From contig JASANH010000651.1 of NCBI GenBank assembly GCA_030248295.1, forward strand, positions 248,001 to 312,000: a stretch of 64,000 bases of DNA, in the 5' to 3' direction. Shown piece after piece: positions 38,121-49,900 of the stretch. The notes under the pieces were generated by a model. That model saw nothing but the letters and a program-made list of their open reading frames with translations, was not told the origin of the DNA and ran no database searches. The stretch's first letter is position 1; each line of letters opens with the position of its first letter. The stretch comes from Mesodorylaimus sp. YZB2_4. Its lineage: Eukaryota > Nematoda > Enoplea > Dorylaimida > Dorylaimidae. The translations under genes and the position numbers were made by a program.

Positions 38121-38588
38121 ATGTTTTTGCAGTTGCTGGCGTTTGCGGTGGTAGCCATCGGCGTGTACCTGCTCGTGCACAAGATTCAGTGCCAGCAAGG
38201 AATGCCTGGTCTGCCGTTCGGTCAAGCCCTCTTCCAAATGGTCGATCAAACGTGCGGTACGAACTGGACGCCAGTGCCCGGTCAACAGCCGTTGCCAATC
38301 GCCGCCGATCAGCAACCCGCTGCCGATACGCTACCCGCGGCCGACCTGGGTGCACCCGGGAAGCCGGAGAAGAAAAAGGGCAAGTCGAAAAAGTCCAAGA
38401 AGTCGAAGAAAGGCAAGGGCAAAGGCAAGAAGAAGGGCGGTGGCGATACGACGACGGGTACCAGCGAGTTGGCGACTGCAAACGAGACCGGCGACGAGGG
38501 CAAAGGCAAAGGCAAGGGCAAGGGCAAGAAGAAGAAATCGAAAAAGTCGAAGAAGAAGAAGCCAAAGGCCGGAGAAGCACCTGTGTGA
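38121..38588 (+). CDS. Secreted or membrane-anchored Lys-rich protein
   Basis: 155 aa, single exon, ATG 38121. An N-terminal hydrophobic segment (LQLLAFAVVAIGVYLLV) is a signal peptide or anchor. A short globular part has two Cys (IQCQQGMPG, DQTCGTNWTPV) and PIAADQQPAADTLPAAD. The rest is two Lys/Gly/Ser blocks (KKKGKSKKSKKSKKGKGKGKKK and GKGKGKGKKKKSKKSKKKK) separated by TTTGTSELATANETGDEG. Such low-complexity basic tails bind polyanions or act as cross-linking substrate in secreted glues and matrices; this is inference. A TATA box lies just upstream. A related exon (39226-39378) follows downstream, indicating local duplication. Confidence 0.7.
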   Translation: MFLQLLAFAVVAIGVYLLVHKIQCQQGMPGLPFGQALFQMVDQTCGTNWTPVPGQQPLPIAADQQPAADTLPAADLGAPGKPEKKKGKSKKSKKSKKGKGKGKKKGGGDTTTGTSELATANETGDEGKGKGKGKGKKKKSKKSKKKKPKAGEAPV

Positions 38589-39225
38589 TGAGTGATGCCG
38601 ATGATCCAGTGTGACTGACTGTGTTGTTGCTCTCGTTCGATGTATGCGTGCCGTGCCTCCTTGTGACTCGTTGATGAGAGTAAAGACGAGGGGCGAAGGA
38701 GTTAAATAGGACCATAGCAGCACAGTACGTAACTTATTGGGGTGGGTGAATCAGATGGCCGCGATTGAGCTGTCCTGCCTCTGCTTGACTGCGCGGGTGG
38801 ACTCGGAGTCTGCACTTGCCAGACATGAGCCCTTACCAGAACACTCTGATAGGGTCATCTCCCTAACGCAAGCATTCTGGGTTGAGCCAATCAGGCTGAC
38901 GCGTTAGCATCGAGATGTGCAGAATTTGAGAAGAGTTTTGAACTGGTTAGTCATCAAGGATTTGATAACTTTATTCTCAGTCGATCGGCTATGTAGGTAT
39001 CAAGCTGTGAACTGGCCGCCGTGTGAGCTGTCCCCCCTTTGCAATAAAGAATTTCTACTTTTTTGCATACTCGTAGGTGCTGAAGGTCCAGAATTTCGGC
39101 CACACATTCTGTATCACACTCTTTTTTCAATATTCCGACATCGATTCTACTGTGCACTTGGACTCGAACAGCAATGACGTCCAAGGAAGGTGCCGACAAC
39201 AATTGCACATTGCATTTCCTCGCAG
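38589..39225. other. Spacer; 5' part of the next gene not resolved
   Basis: No exon assigned with confidence. The upstream exon(s) of the Lys-rich exon at 39226 should lie here or be lost. Confidence 0.35.
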
Positions 39226-39378
39226 CTGGCTTTCGTCGAGGAAATCGAAGAAGGACTAGAGGGGCAGCGAGACTGGTGGTCTGGCTCGAGCAAGAAGAAA
39301 AAGAGGAAGAGCAGGAAGGCGAAGAAAGCTGCCGAACCTGGACCAGCACCGCCCGCGGAAACTCCCACCACGGCCTGA
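39226..39378 (+). CDS. Terminal exon of a second Lys-rich protein (partial)
   Basis: Acceptor TTCCTCGCAG at 39225 followed by 50 codons to TGA: LAFVEEIEEGLEGQRDWWSG, then SSKKKKRKSRKAKKAAEPGP and APPAETPTTA. Composition and end (KKKK, PKA/EPGPAPPAE) resemble the tail of the protein at 38121-38588. The frame is stopped just upstream, so an upstream exon is required; I could not place it. It may be a real second gene or a decayed duplicate. Confidence 0.4.
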   Translation: MAFVEEIEEGLEGQRDWWSGSSKKKKRKSRKAKKAAEPGPAPPAETPTTA

Positions 39379-39839
39379 TGATCGATGATCGAGCGATCAA
39401 CCATGATGCTCCTTTCCTGTTCTTGCGTGCTTGTGCCTTGCGATGTGATGATGGTGAGGTAAATGGAAACTGCCTCGGGTCAAGTACACGTCTCACATAA
39501 CGCTCAACTACACTGGTGAGTGGTCACCGTAAAAAGCCATATAAGGCTATACAGTTTCGACAATCGCGATCCACAGGGCGAAGTCTACCTGGATGGGCTG
39601 TAGGGGTGACCGCTTGTATTGCGAGACGTATATCTCATGTCAGGTTTGCAGTTACGGGCGAGTATTTTACTCGCAGTGGGATAATGCGTTTCTTATATGA
39701 TGCGTATTTCTGACCCTCGTTGAGGCCCATCGTCGACCTATTCAATAGGGCTGAGGCCCATCGTTGAGGCTAATCACTGAAAGTCCGAAATAGCCGTCGG
39801 TCTGCACGTCTTTTGGCTTACCACCGTCCACCATTCAAG
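39379..39839. other. No gene resolved
   Basis: No exon recognised; a direct repeat 'GAGGCCCATCGT' occurs twice near 39722-39760. Confidence 0.35.
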
Positions 39840-40184
39840 CCCCATTCGACTCCTCCTACCCAGTTCCCAGTGCCAACAAAATCTGCATCTGGCTGGGGAA
39901 ACTCATCGCCTGTCTCATCGTGTTAGCTCTCATTATTTCCATACTTCTGTCCCTCCACCTGCGAGACAGGTGAGAAGTGAGAATCTTTATTCCCGGCTAG
40001 GTATACTGTAGGTTGTTCCACGTATTTGCCCTAATGGATCTGTCGAACTGTGGATGCCTTTATTGCGCTGGGGAAACCGCTGTTCCTTGCCCAGTGAGAC
40101 TGGACCTGCAGCGCTGTGGGGTAAGGTTTGAAATAACCGTGCAGCGTACAGTACGTCGATGTACTAGTTAGTTCTTTTCAGTGA
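39840..40184 (+). CDS. Possible small membrane protein, incomplete model
   Basis: An exon-like segment encodes a transmembrane helix (ICIWLGKLIACLIVLALIIS, then ILLSLHLRDR) and ends at AG/GTGAGA (39969). A 42-nt intron leads to 40012-40120 (LFHVFALMDLSNCGCLYCAG, ETAVPCPVRLDLQRCG), ending at GTAAGG; after acceptor 40181 the frame meets TGA at once. The 5' exon is not found. Helix and Cys-rich loop look coding, but nothing proves it. Confidence 0.3.
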
Positions 40185-40485
40185 TTCTGAGGCCTCTACA
40201 TCAACATCTGAAGGACTCACGCAGGACCAGCAGCTGGATTCACTCAGACCGTCGACAATTCTCTAACCCCATTGGCCGTCAAACTAAGACAAATTTAGAC
40301 TAGCTGTTACTGTGCAAATCAGGTACTCCGAACCCCCCAATTACAGCACGGTAAGTGGCGTCATGTTATATGACATAAATGCTAATCTGTGTGTCCGTCA
40401 ATAATGTGCGTAAAGCAGAATAAAATCTAACGAGCCTTTCCGTCAACGAGGCGAGGGCGTGTTCGCTCGTCTGATGAAGTCCAAG

Positions 40486-40680
40486 TGTAACCAAGCCTGG
40501 CAGGGGTAGGACGGAGACGGTCGGCGGGCCGACCGAACACAATACCGATAAGAGCAGGCAAGTCTTGCGACTATACCTACGGCTGAAACATCAACCCGAG
40601 GGGTTGACGTCTCCCAGCCAGGGCAGAGTATCGATTACTCTCTCCCACTCGCCATGGCCCCTCCAGGCACGATGGTTACA
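40486..40680 (-). mobile_element. Solo LTR of the TRIM family with CAAG duplication
   Basis: Single 195-bp LTR (TGTAACC...GGTTACA) flanked on both sides by CAAG (40482-40485 and 40681-40684), as expected after recombination between two LTRs. Sequence close to copy A (GGCTGAAACATCAACCCGAG, GAGTATCGATTACTCTCTCC). Confidence 0.8.
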
Positions 40681-41253
40681 CAAGTACTACTAATTTTCGC
40701 TGAGCCCATGTGTCACGTTGCTGTCCGACGTGACCGCGTGTGGAGAAGAGCAATCTCGAGACCAACAGCACTGCACGAGAATTACATATATTACGGTTCT
40801 CCATGCTCTACCTGGGTCGCCTGCTCTGGCCGTAGCCCTGGCGAGCAAGCTTTACAGTAGCGCACACTACACTACATGATATCCACGCGGGAGATACAAA
40901 CTCTACTGTGACACATGCCTATGTTGCAACGTGAGATCCTCTCCTCGGCTCCTTTTATGCCTGCACCATCGATCTGCACTTGCGGTTAGCCAACAGTGTT
41001 CGCATGACTCCGCCTGGATCAATATAGGCACTCGGTCGCCCCGCCTATCTTCTCGTGGCAAACCAGTTCTAGACTACTCCATAGATGCAATACACTGGCT
41101 GTCGGCTGGTGCCTACCCTGCGTCTACGTATATAACAGCAAATTATTCAACATTTTACACAGTTTGTTTGTATTCGCATCCGGTCCGCAAACCCAGCATA
41201 ATCCACGTTCTAGAGTACACGTTCCTACTCGCAGAATAGACAGGCCGACGAGT
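40681..41253. other. Upstream flank of the FAAH gene
   Basis: No gene; TATATAA at 41129-41135 lies about 120 bp before the FAAH ATG and is a candidate TATA box. Confidence 0.4.
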
Positions 41254-44200
41254 ATGGTGGTCGACACAATTCGTTACCTGGCAACAATTTCGTATCGTCA
41301 TCTCATTTCGTACTTCTTATTCACCGAAGTTGGTTGGTTCTGGGCCTCGTTGAATAGTCTTATCGTCTTTCTCCTATCTCTCTACATCGTCATGTCGTAT
41401 GCTGCAGTGGTAAGTGATAAGCTTATTTCATGTTGGCACAAAACAAACGTGCATTTTGTCGAGTCGAAAGGTGAAATAGTAAATATTCATTCACAGGTCT
41501 CAACAAGTTTGCATTGGATCCCGCCCATGTTTTGCATTTGCTTATCACCTTATCAATGTTGTGTCTTTTCTAACGTTCGACTCATCGTCAGATAGTTCTC
41601 ATAGCCTTATTTGGAAATGGCTGTAAAGTCCGTTCAACAAAACCCTGTCGATGTAACGTATTTAAAATTGAATATTTTTGCATTTCAGCCGCAAAAAAAT
41701 CGCAAAGCTACTCGAGAATTATTAAAGAACAAAAAGGAACAACGAATTTTGCATTTCCAAAAGATTACGGAAGAGTTGGCCACCTCGGATGAGCAAGTTA
41801 AACAGAGGAGACAACGAATCACTAATTTGACCTTTTTCCAGTTAAGAGGTACGTAAAGTTAAGTGTTTGTTCAGTTCTTCATGTCTTCCCCCCCCGCATC
41901 TCTGCTGGGACCACCTCCACGTAGCGTGATGTGGGTGGCCAAGGGCATGTAAGACGTACTGTAAGCAGGGCCGAGGCATGTCTGGAATGCCTACAGTTGG
42001 ATAGAAGACACGCGCTTGTCTGCTCTTGTACGAAGCCATGTTGTGGCCCATCCATTTATGGTAGTGATCTTTCCAAGTGCCGTCCTAAAAGTTCTCCACG
42101 TACTGTGAGAGGCACCAAAAACGGTAGCGTAGAGGAGCCGAAATCTTCTGCACACACTGTACATACTGTGTCTGTCAGGGTGTCATTTGGTGAGAAGCGT
42201 TCTTTTGATGCAGATGAACTTCAAGGTGGTCGCATCACAGCTGCTGAAGCGGTCGATGCATTCCGCTGGAAATCGCTGGAATGCCAACAAAAGTTCAATT
42301 GCGTGGTGGAATTCATTCAAGACGCTCCAGAAACAGCTCGCGAAATGGATAGGGAATATGGCAGTGGCCAAAAAACGAAACCTCCACTTTTTGGGATGCC
42401 ATTCAGTGTCAAAGAAAACTTTTTTGTACGTTTTTTCTCATTAATGGAATTCAGTACTGATCAAGACAGCCATTTTTTGAAGGAGCCATATTGAAAATAT
42501 GAGCGCTTCTTCAAAACAGGTTTTTGCTAATAAGAAAGCTTTTTAAGCCTTTCTACTAGTCGAAGTTTATCAAGCCAGCACTTTTTAAGGAGCCTGATGT
42601 TAAAAACTAAAAAAAAACTATTCTCATTTTCAGTTGAAAGGCTACGATTGCACTCTCGGTTTGGCCAAATTTTTGGGGGAGCCGATGACGGAAGAAAACA
42701 CATTGGTGGCTCATATCCGCCGATTGGGCGCCATTCCGATCGTACGTACCAATGTTCCACAAACTTGCATCAGTTTCACTTGTTCGAATACAGTTTATGG
42801 AACGACGGCTAATCCCCACGATAGTGCCAGGTAAGGCGACCATGTTTCCGTGCAGACTAAGGGACCGTCCAGTTTACTTTGTGGGGAAGGGGGGGAGGAG
42901 TGTCGGCGAGAAATAGATCTGGCACGAGGAGGATGTTGACGCCAAATACACGCATCTTTTGTAAATTGCACAAGTTGGTTTATGCGAAACGCAGAATTTC
43001 TTCGCGAACAGAAAAAAGGTCTTTGACTTCATGAACTGCAGGGTTAGCGTATAGCCAGAGCGTCAATTCACACACATGTAACAACTGGGTCCGTATTACT
43101 GAAGGGAGTGATCAGTGGAGCTTTTGCACCACGCTAAAAACCCAAGGCGGCCAGCCAGACCTTGTCCATGGCTGAAACGTCACCTTGGCTGGTGAGGCTC
43201 CCAGCCGCCACTCCGTGCAGAGTGTCGATTGCCAGACGATCCTCTACACTCGGCCATACTGACGATGAAGCATGAAGGGTAGTTTGCTGAAACAGGACTT
43301 AAAATAAGTGATGGATGCGTGTTGTAACCAGCGCGCCCAGGCGGCGGGAGATAGTCGAGACCGGAGTCTCAGGGCAAAAAACTCTGACTGGAGCAGGCAG
43401 GCAAGTCCCGTGACTATACCTGCCCTAGAAACATCAACCGAAGAGGTTGACTTTCAGTGTACCAGCAATTCAGCCTGAGACGCAAGCTATACTGCTCGCC
43501 ATCAGACCTACTCGTGCAAGGCCAATACAGCTCGGACTTTCGGGTTCGCCGGAGGATAGATGGATCGAAAATAAATATCACCTCCAATTGAATTCCTGGT
43601 GAATCGCCCACAGACAGTTCTCTGAGAACGGGCTTCCTAAACTGACGTCTTCAGCCCGAATAGAACTGAGGCGTTTCAGTCAGGGTCCCCCCTCCAATTA
43701 ACCTCTGCCAAATCAGCCGCGCCACTATGTGCACAGGTTAGTGGGGTCGAAACTTGCAAAGAAACGACGATGTCACGCATGGGCGGCCAGACCAGTGGGT
43801 TGGAGTGTCGATCCTAGCTACCTGCCTGCAATGAAGACATGACTGGACGCCAGAGAAAAAATTTTGGCGGGAATTCAAAATTTCTGATCCGGCCCACCCA
43901 CGGCTAGGGTCGGTTCCCCCCAAACCGATCCGGCCCGGATCGGTGGGTCGGTTCGGTCGGGTCGGTGGGTCGGTCGATGCTGGGCCAGGGATGCTGGTTG
44001 CAGTGCGAGTGACACTCGTGCTATACATTGCAACCACCATCGACCGACCTGGCTGAACCAGTGGGCAACGTCCTCCCTGCTGCAATTCTGTTTTATAAAT
44101 CGGATTGGCCAGATCGAATCAGGGTCGGTCGATGCTTGCTTATTCTGCACATGTGCTGTAGACGGACCAAAATCCAGCAGGCTGAGGAAAAAATCGACCT

Positions 44201-46578
44201 TGATGAATACTGATCGCATCGAGATCCATCAATATCGATTTTTTCTCAGGGTCAGGATTAGATCATCATCCGCTTATTCCTTCATACGTGGATTCAATGA
44301 TTTTGTGCTGACAATGGCCCTTAGGAGGCGGTGGGCTGGGTGGCTAAAGCGAACTCAATGATCAGTGGTCATGATAAGGTCATCACAATGCCCGGGTTAC
44401 CAAATGAGAATTTACAGTATCCGCAAATCCCAAAGTCCGCTCCTTTCGTCTCGCGATGTCAAGAAAATGAATGTAAAGATCAGATGGGATTATCACGAGG
44501 TACTGCCACTTTTTGAATAATTCGATAACAATGAGCACAAATTTTAACTTTAGTGATTTCACTGCCGGGTAATTTCCTTGCTAAACGTGTTTTGTTTTAG
44601 AACCCCAGGTGGTTCTTCGGGAGGCGAAGCATGTATTGTTGCGGGCGGTGGAGTCCCATTCGGTACTGGAAGCGATATTGGAGGAAGCCTACGCATTCCA
44701 GCACATTTCTGTGGTGTTATCACCATCAAACCATCTTCGGGTAAGGCCATCAAGCATCCTCTTGGTGGGGCTTGTCCTTCAGCCTGTCGTTGTCGACGAG
44801 GACAAAGTGCACTTTAGCAAAGATAGTCTGACCATAGTGTATGTGCTACGCTTTTACAAATGAGCGCAAATTCTAAAGTTCTCGCTTTTCATAGGCGTAA
44901 AATTAAGAAAATGACGGCTAAAGATAATGGATGTGATCAGGGAGGTCCTCTAACTTTCCGAAAAATCATAGAACAAAGCGCGCGAATTTAAACTTTAAAA
45001 TGTAACTTGAATTTCAAATCAGCAAAAATTGCCTGCCCGATCACATCCAATTATCTTATGGCGTCATTTTCTGAATATTGTACGCATAAATATAGTAAAA
45101 TTTGAAATTGGCGCATATTTATTAGCATAGTATAAGTGCATACATGTTTATGTGGTCAGAATCTCTCTCTTGACCACCAATGTGGCCACTACAATGTACT
45201 TCCACACCTCGATCCACTGTGGGACAGGTGGCTCTTACGGTTTCATACCTGTGATTCGCCTGCTTGCCCTGACTTACGGGCAATGACTCTCAAGATGTGG
45301 GTAAGAGAGTTTTATATTTAGGGTCGCTTTGGACCCCCTGTAAAAATCGAGAGCGATGTGTCAATGGGACCAAGTGCTTTTTTGAGATTCCTTTGTCAGT
45401 TTGCTGCTAATTTCTGGGCGCTTTTTACATAAAATACTTAAATAGACGATTTTTACATGAAATATTTAAATTTCCCGCCAAAATTTGAAATCCGCGAGCA
45501 GCATTTTCATCTTTGACCTCACGGCGGTGATCCTTTTGGATGACCCATCCCGAAGCATGCTGTTATGTAGACCAGTCTCGATCGACAGCCAACTCTCTCC
45601 ATTTCAGCTCGACCAAAAGTTCACTTTGGTCATCCCGGAATCCCTGGCGTTTCAAAATTGGCACTAAGTTATTCATTCTTTACAAAAGACGTCGACACTT
45701 TATCGTATCTGTTTCAACTCACCTTGGTCGCGGACTATTTCACCCGCATTCCCCAATGCATGCCATTACCATTCAACCCCGAATTGGTGACCATGCACCG
45801 ACCCCCATTGCGCATAGGCTGGTACATGGAGGACGGTTGGTTCCCATCAGTGCCAGCGTGTAAACGAGCCGTCCTCGAATCGAAAGATATTTTGACCTCG
45901 CTCGGACACGAATTAGTCCCGTTTACTATCCCCGATCCAGAGCATATTGTGCCCATGATCACCAAGGCATTGTTCCCAGATAATGGCACATTCTTCTTGG
46001 ATTTATTCAAGAATGAAGAAGTGGATGAAAATTTAAAACTTACGAAGACCCTGATCGGAACACCATTAGCCGCTCGATGGTTAGCGAGTAAGATTTTGGC
46101 TCCTTTCGATCGCAAATCCAGTTTAGCTATTGGTTCGTATGTACGAGATTTGGACGACTTACGTCTCGCGTACGAAAAAATCGATAATTATGTTAAAGAA
46201 TTTATCGATTATTGGCAATTGTTAAAATTGGATGCATTATTGGGCACTGTGCTACCCTTCCCAGCATTACCACACGATGGTCCTGGCAAATTATCGCAGG
46301 GGGCATTCGGGACACTGCTCTACAATTTATTAGATTTCCCAGCTGGCGTTATTCCCGTCACTAAAGTCACGAAATCGGACGAAGAAGCAATGGCCACCTA
46401 TCCAACACCCGAATCAGTTCAGCAATATTTTCAAAATCCCGTCAACAAAATGGTACGCCAAGCCATGGAAAGAAGTGAGGGCCTGCCAGTCGGAGTGCAA
46501 GTCATCACGTTACCCTTTCAAGAGGAATTGTGCTTGAAAGTTATGCGCGATATCGAAACCTGTCTGAAACGAAATTAG
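41254..46578 (+). CDS. Fatty acid amide hydrolase (amidase-signature serine hydrolase)
   Basis: Integral membrane hydrolase that cleaves N-acylethanolamines such as anandamide to fatty acid and ethanolamine. 611 aa; exons 41254-41409, 41689-41848, 42214-42425, 42634-42830, 44601-44740, 45608-46578, phases all joining. An N-terminal hydrophobic helix ([20 protein letters not shown]) is the membrane anchor. The Ser-Ser-Lys triad is visible: Lys in GMPFSVKEN (exon 3), the bridging Ser in TPGGSSGGE and the nucleophile Ser in [13 protein letters not shown] (exon 5). Conserved HFGHPGIPG and FFTKDVDTL follow across the last junction, confirming acceptor 45607. The last exon carries the substrate-channel and C-terminal parts ([23 protein letters not shown]). 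The long introns 42831-44600 and 44741-45607 hold repeat relics. Length is slightly above the usual 570-580 aa. Confidence 0.95.
43323..43456 (-). mobile_element. Truncated TRIM LTR in FAAH intron
   Basis: Begins TGTAACCAGCGCGCCCAGGC and follows the copy-B subfamily (GGCGGGAGATAGTCGAGACC, CTAGAAACATCAACCGAAG) until about 43456, where similarity stops. An older relic with the same layout (GGCTGAAACGTCACC, GAGTGTCGATTG, CTCGGCCAT) lies at about 43140-43260. Confidence 0.7.
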
Positions 46579-46989
46579 GCTTACGTTAGATGTGAGGCGC
46601 AATTTTAAGAAACAGGGTGATAGCCTAGGACGGTAATAGACTACAAAATTAGCAAAAGGAATTTGAAAGTATTTTATGGATTTTCCGTTTTTTATGATTT
46701 TATTGCTAATATAATGCTGGTGCTATTTGATTGTCCTATTCCATCCATCATTCCTAACTTTATTCCAAAAATATCAAGACCCGGCAATTATAAAGTTGAT
46801 TAAGTGATAACAAAGACTCGTATCAAAAAAGCTTAGCCAAACGGGAGCTAATTTTGAGCATGAATGTTAACAATCAAAAAATCAACCCAATTAAAAAAAA
46901 TTTAAGGGCAGTAACTGGAAAAAACAGTTGGTCCAAAGCAGTTAAGTAAATCCTAATAAAAAACGCCAAACTTCATTGCACCAATCCAC
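46579..46989. other. Tail-to-tail spacer, FAAH and ER membrane protein
   Basis: AT-rich convergent 3' flanks; no gene. Confidence 0.5.
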
Positions 46990-49900
46990 TTACTCATTCT
47001 TTTTCTTAGTCGATCGTTTCGGAAACTTGACCGATGGCGGGATGGGTAAATCACCAGATCGAGCGAAACATTGATAGAACACGTTCAAACCGAGGAAACA
47101 TAGCGACCAAATGACGAATACGTACTCGGCGTGATTTGGATACGGGGTTCCACAAATGGTGTACCACTCTAATGGTTTGCCATCACGCATCGAAGGCGGT
47201 GTCTTGTTCGGCAAACAGTGGAAATCGTAATATTGCTCGTCATACTGGGTTGGGCAAAGATATCGCCGCTTTTTCAATTTCTGAAGGAGTCAGTAAAATA
47301 GGCCAGATTCAGAGATCAAAATCATAACACCAAAAATCTTACCAAGCCAGAAATAAGGCCATGCACGTCAGTCCACTGGTCGCACGGGCCGATAGGTTCA
47401 AGGAGGCCAGTAAACACGATATTTTCAGGATCAGCCACAAGCACCAATCCAATGTAGAAGAAGTAGTGAAGGATGACAACCACGCCTAATTCATCGAACC
47501 AGTAGTTTGCTATAAGAGAAACCATAAATGGTAATAAGTGAGGGATGAAGACTACAAGGGCTGGGGTGCCCCGCCCCCCCCTCCGCTGACTTGAAAAATG
47601 TGCTCAAGCTGTACTGTGTCCCACGATCTTAGTGCGCTGAAGCGTTTACGTTAGGAATAAACAGTAAACAGTGTATGTAGTCATTGCGCCCAATAACTGA
47701 GACCAGATTAAATTCAGTCAAAGTTTTAACAAATGTCAATGATTTTCCGCAAATATATTTCTAAGCGGCCTGTCACCAGTTTTTAGCCTAGCCTGCGACA
47801 GGCCGATCGACCAGTCCAGTCTTGCCCCTGGATCAATACCTGGTCCAGGATTTGGATCGGCTCAATCCCAATCAGATTAAAAAATAACTTCAAAGCTCCC
47901 TAAACTGTTTCGTTTCCTCACGTACTCCAAAGAGGTACACGAGAGCCGACCAGCGCTAAGCGAAATTTTGGAAACCTGCTCATTCTGGTAGGTCCTGCAC
48001 AGTAATTCCCGGCAGACAATGTGCGAAAACTTGAAAATAAGGGGCCCGCCAACCCAGGTGTCGGCGGATCCGATCCACCCCTCGGAGCGCTGTGCTGTCA
48101 GCTAAGCCCGTATTCGTGGTCACGAAACGTCGCACGATGCATCTATGCTACCTTATAGTGGTTAGTGGATAGTGATTAGTATCAAGTGATATTCAAATCC
48201 TACCTTTCGCCTTGTTCGGCCGAGCATCGGGCTTCGGATTCCGATCAGCGATCCAGACGAGGAATGCGTAAAAGCCCAAAAAGACCAAAACGCAATTTTC
48301 GGTTGGCACTTTGTAGAAATCGTGAAATACGTGATAAACGGGCAGAAATTGAGCAGCACCGACCCAGAAAGCGGTTGTGCCGGCGAAAGCGGCGCAAATA
48401 AACTCGCGGACAAATCTAAATAGATAAGCGACTTTAGTATTATGAATGCAGTGAGACGATAGCTTCAGGACTTACAGCTTCCAATTGTATTCCTCGGTCA
48501 AGAGCACTTTCCTGCTCAACTTCAACATCCACGTGAACGAGCAGGCGAACGAGGCGTGGAAATAGTACGACGTCCATGGAACCCAGTACATACGATCGTA
48601 GATGTTCGGATCCGTATCGTGCCACGTCCACCACAACAATTTGATACCCATTATATCGTATGGAATATCCAATAACACAGCGCCCAAACCAACAGCGGGT
48701 CCCTCGGCCCACCATGGAAGACGAAGTCTGAAAGAATAATTTGATTTTACACCACGGGATACCAAAAATGCTTCTTAAGAGAGGGTTTCTGAGAGACTCG
48801 ACCCATATGAAATATACTTGGCCAGTCGACTTTTCTGACCCCCCTTTTTTGTTTGCTCAACCGAAAGTACTCACAAAACTGATTGACTTGGCCAAGGTAT
48901 TATTTTTTTCAATGCCTAAATATGGAAATATAGCAAATTATACAGCAGGTAAAAAGTGGTCATTTTTGGTCAAAAAATCATGACTTGCTTATTTTGGGGC
49001 CTAAAGCAATTTCAAAAACACAGAAATGACCGCTACATTCTGAGGAATCCTAATCTTTTTTAAAATTAGCCTAGCTATAACCGTTCATGAGGTATTCAAC
49101 AAAAATCCGTCCGTGATCAGCCGTGATCAGTCACATAATTGATTACGGGCAAATTATTAAAACAGTCAAACCCTTTTTTTTCCCTGAAATAGTAGCCTAG
49201 GGCCACTATGTACATTACAAAACAGCTCGAAATTTCACCCTACGACCGTAGATTATTGTGCAGGCAGACGTGGGATAACTGAACCCCATTTTGGCAATTT
49301 TAGCCAAAACTGATTAATAATTTTAGGTGTTAATCCTATACGCTGATCAGTAATAGCCTATCTTGTAGCCCTTGAAAAAAAACTTTCAAATGGTTTTTCC
49401 ATGTCAAAATTCATTGAATTTTACCCGAAATATTAAAGAAAACTCAAATTCGGTAGGAGTGCCTGCAGTACACACCCTTTTGAATTTCCCTTCCGCGCGC
49501 CGCTTATGACATTACAGTAGAGGGCTTTGTTTGCTTACTCAGGGAATCAACAGTAAATTTATAAGTTCTCTTATTTTTCATGAAAGACAGATGCTCTAGC
49601 ACAGAACTGGACCGACACGGAGTGAAACAGTAAAAAGGTTATAAATTTACTGTTGATTCCCAGAGTAAGAAGCCAAATTGGCTCTTATGTAATAAGCAGC
49701 ACGCGGGCGGGAAATTCAAAAGGTGCATTCTGTGGGCACTCCTACCGAATTTGTGTTTTCTTCAATATCTTGGGCAAAGTTCAATGAATTTTGACGTAGA
49801 AAAAACCATTTGAGAGCTCTTTCCAGGGGCTACAAGATAGGCTATTACTGATCAGCGCAGCTGCTTAACAGCTAAAATTATTGATCAGTTTTGGCTAAAA

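Noticed and set aside
37924..38723. Long minus-strand frames opposite the Lys-rich gene
   Set aside because: They are antisense shadows of the AAG-rich coding strand (Leu, Phe, Pro, Ser rich) and lack a plausible start context.
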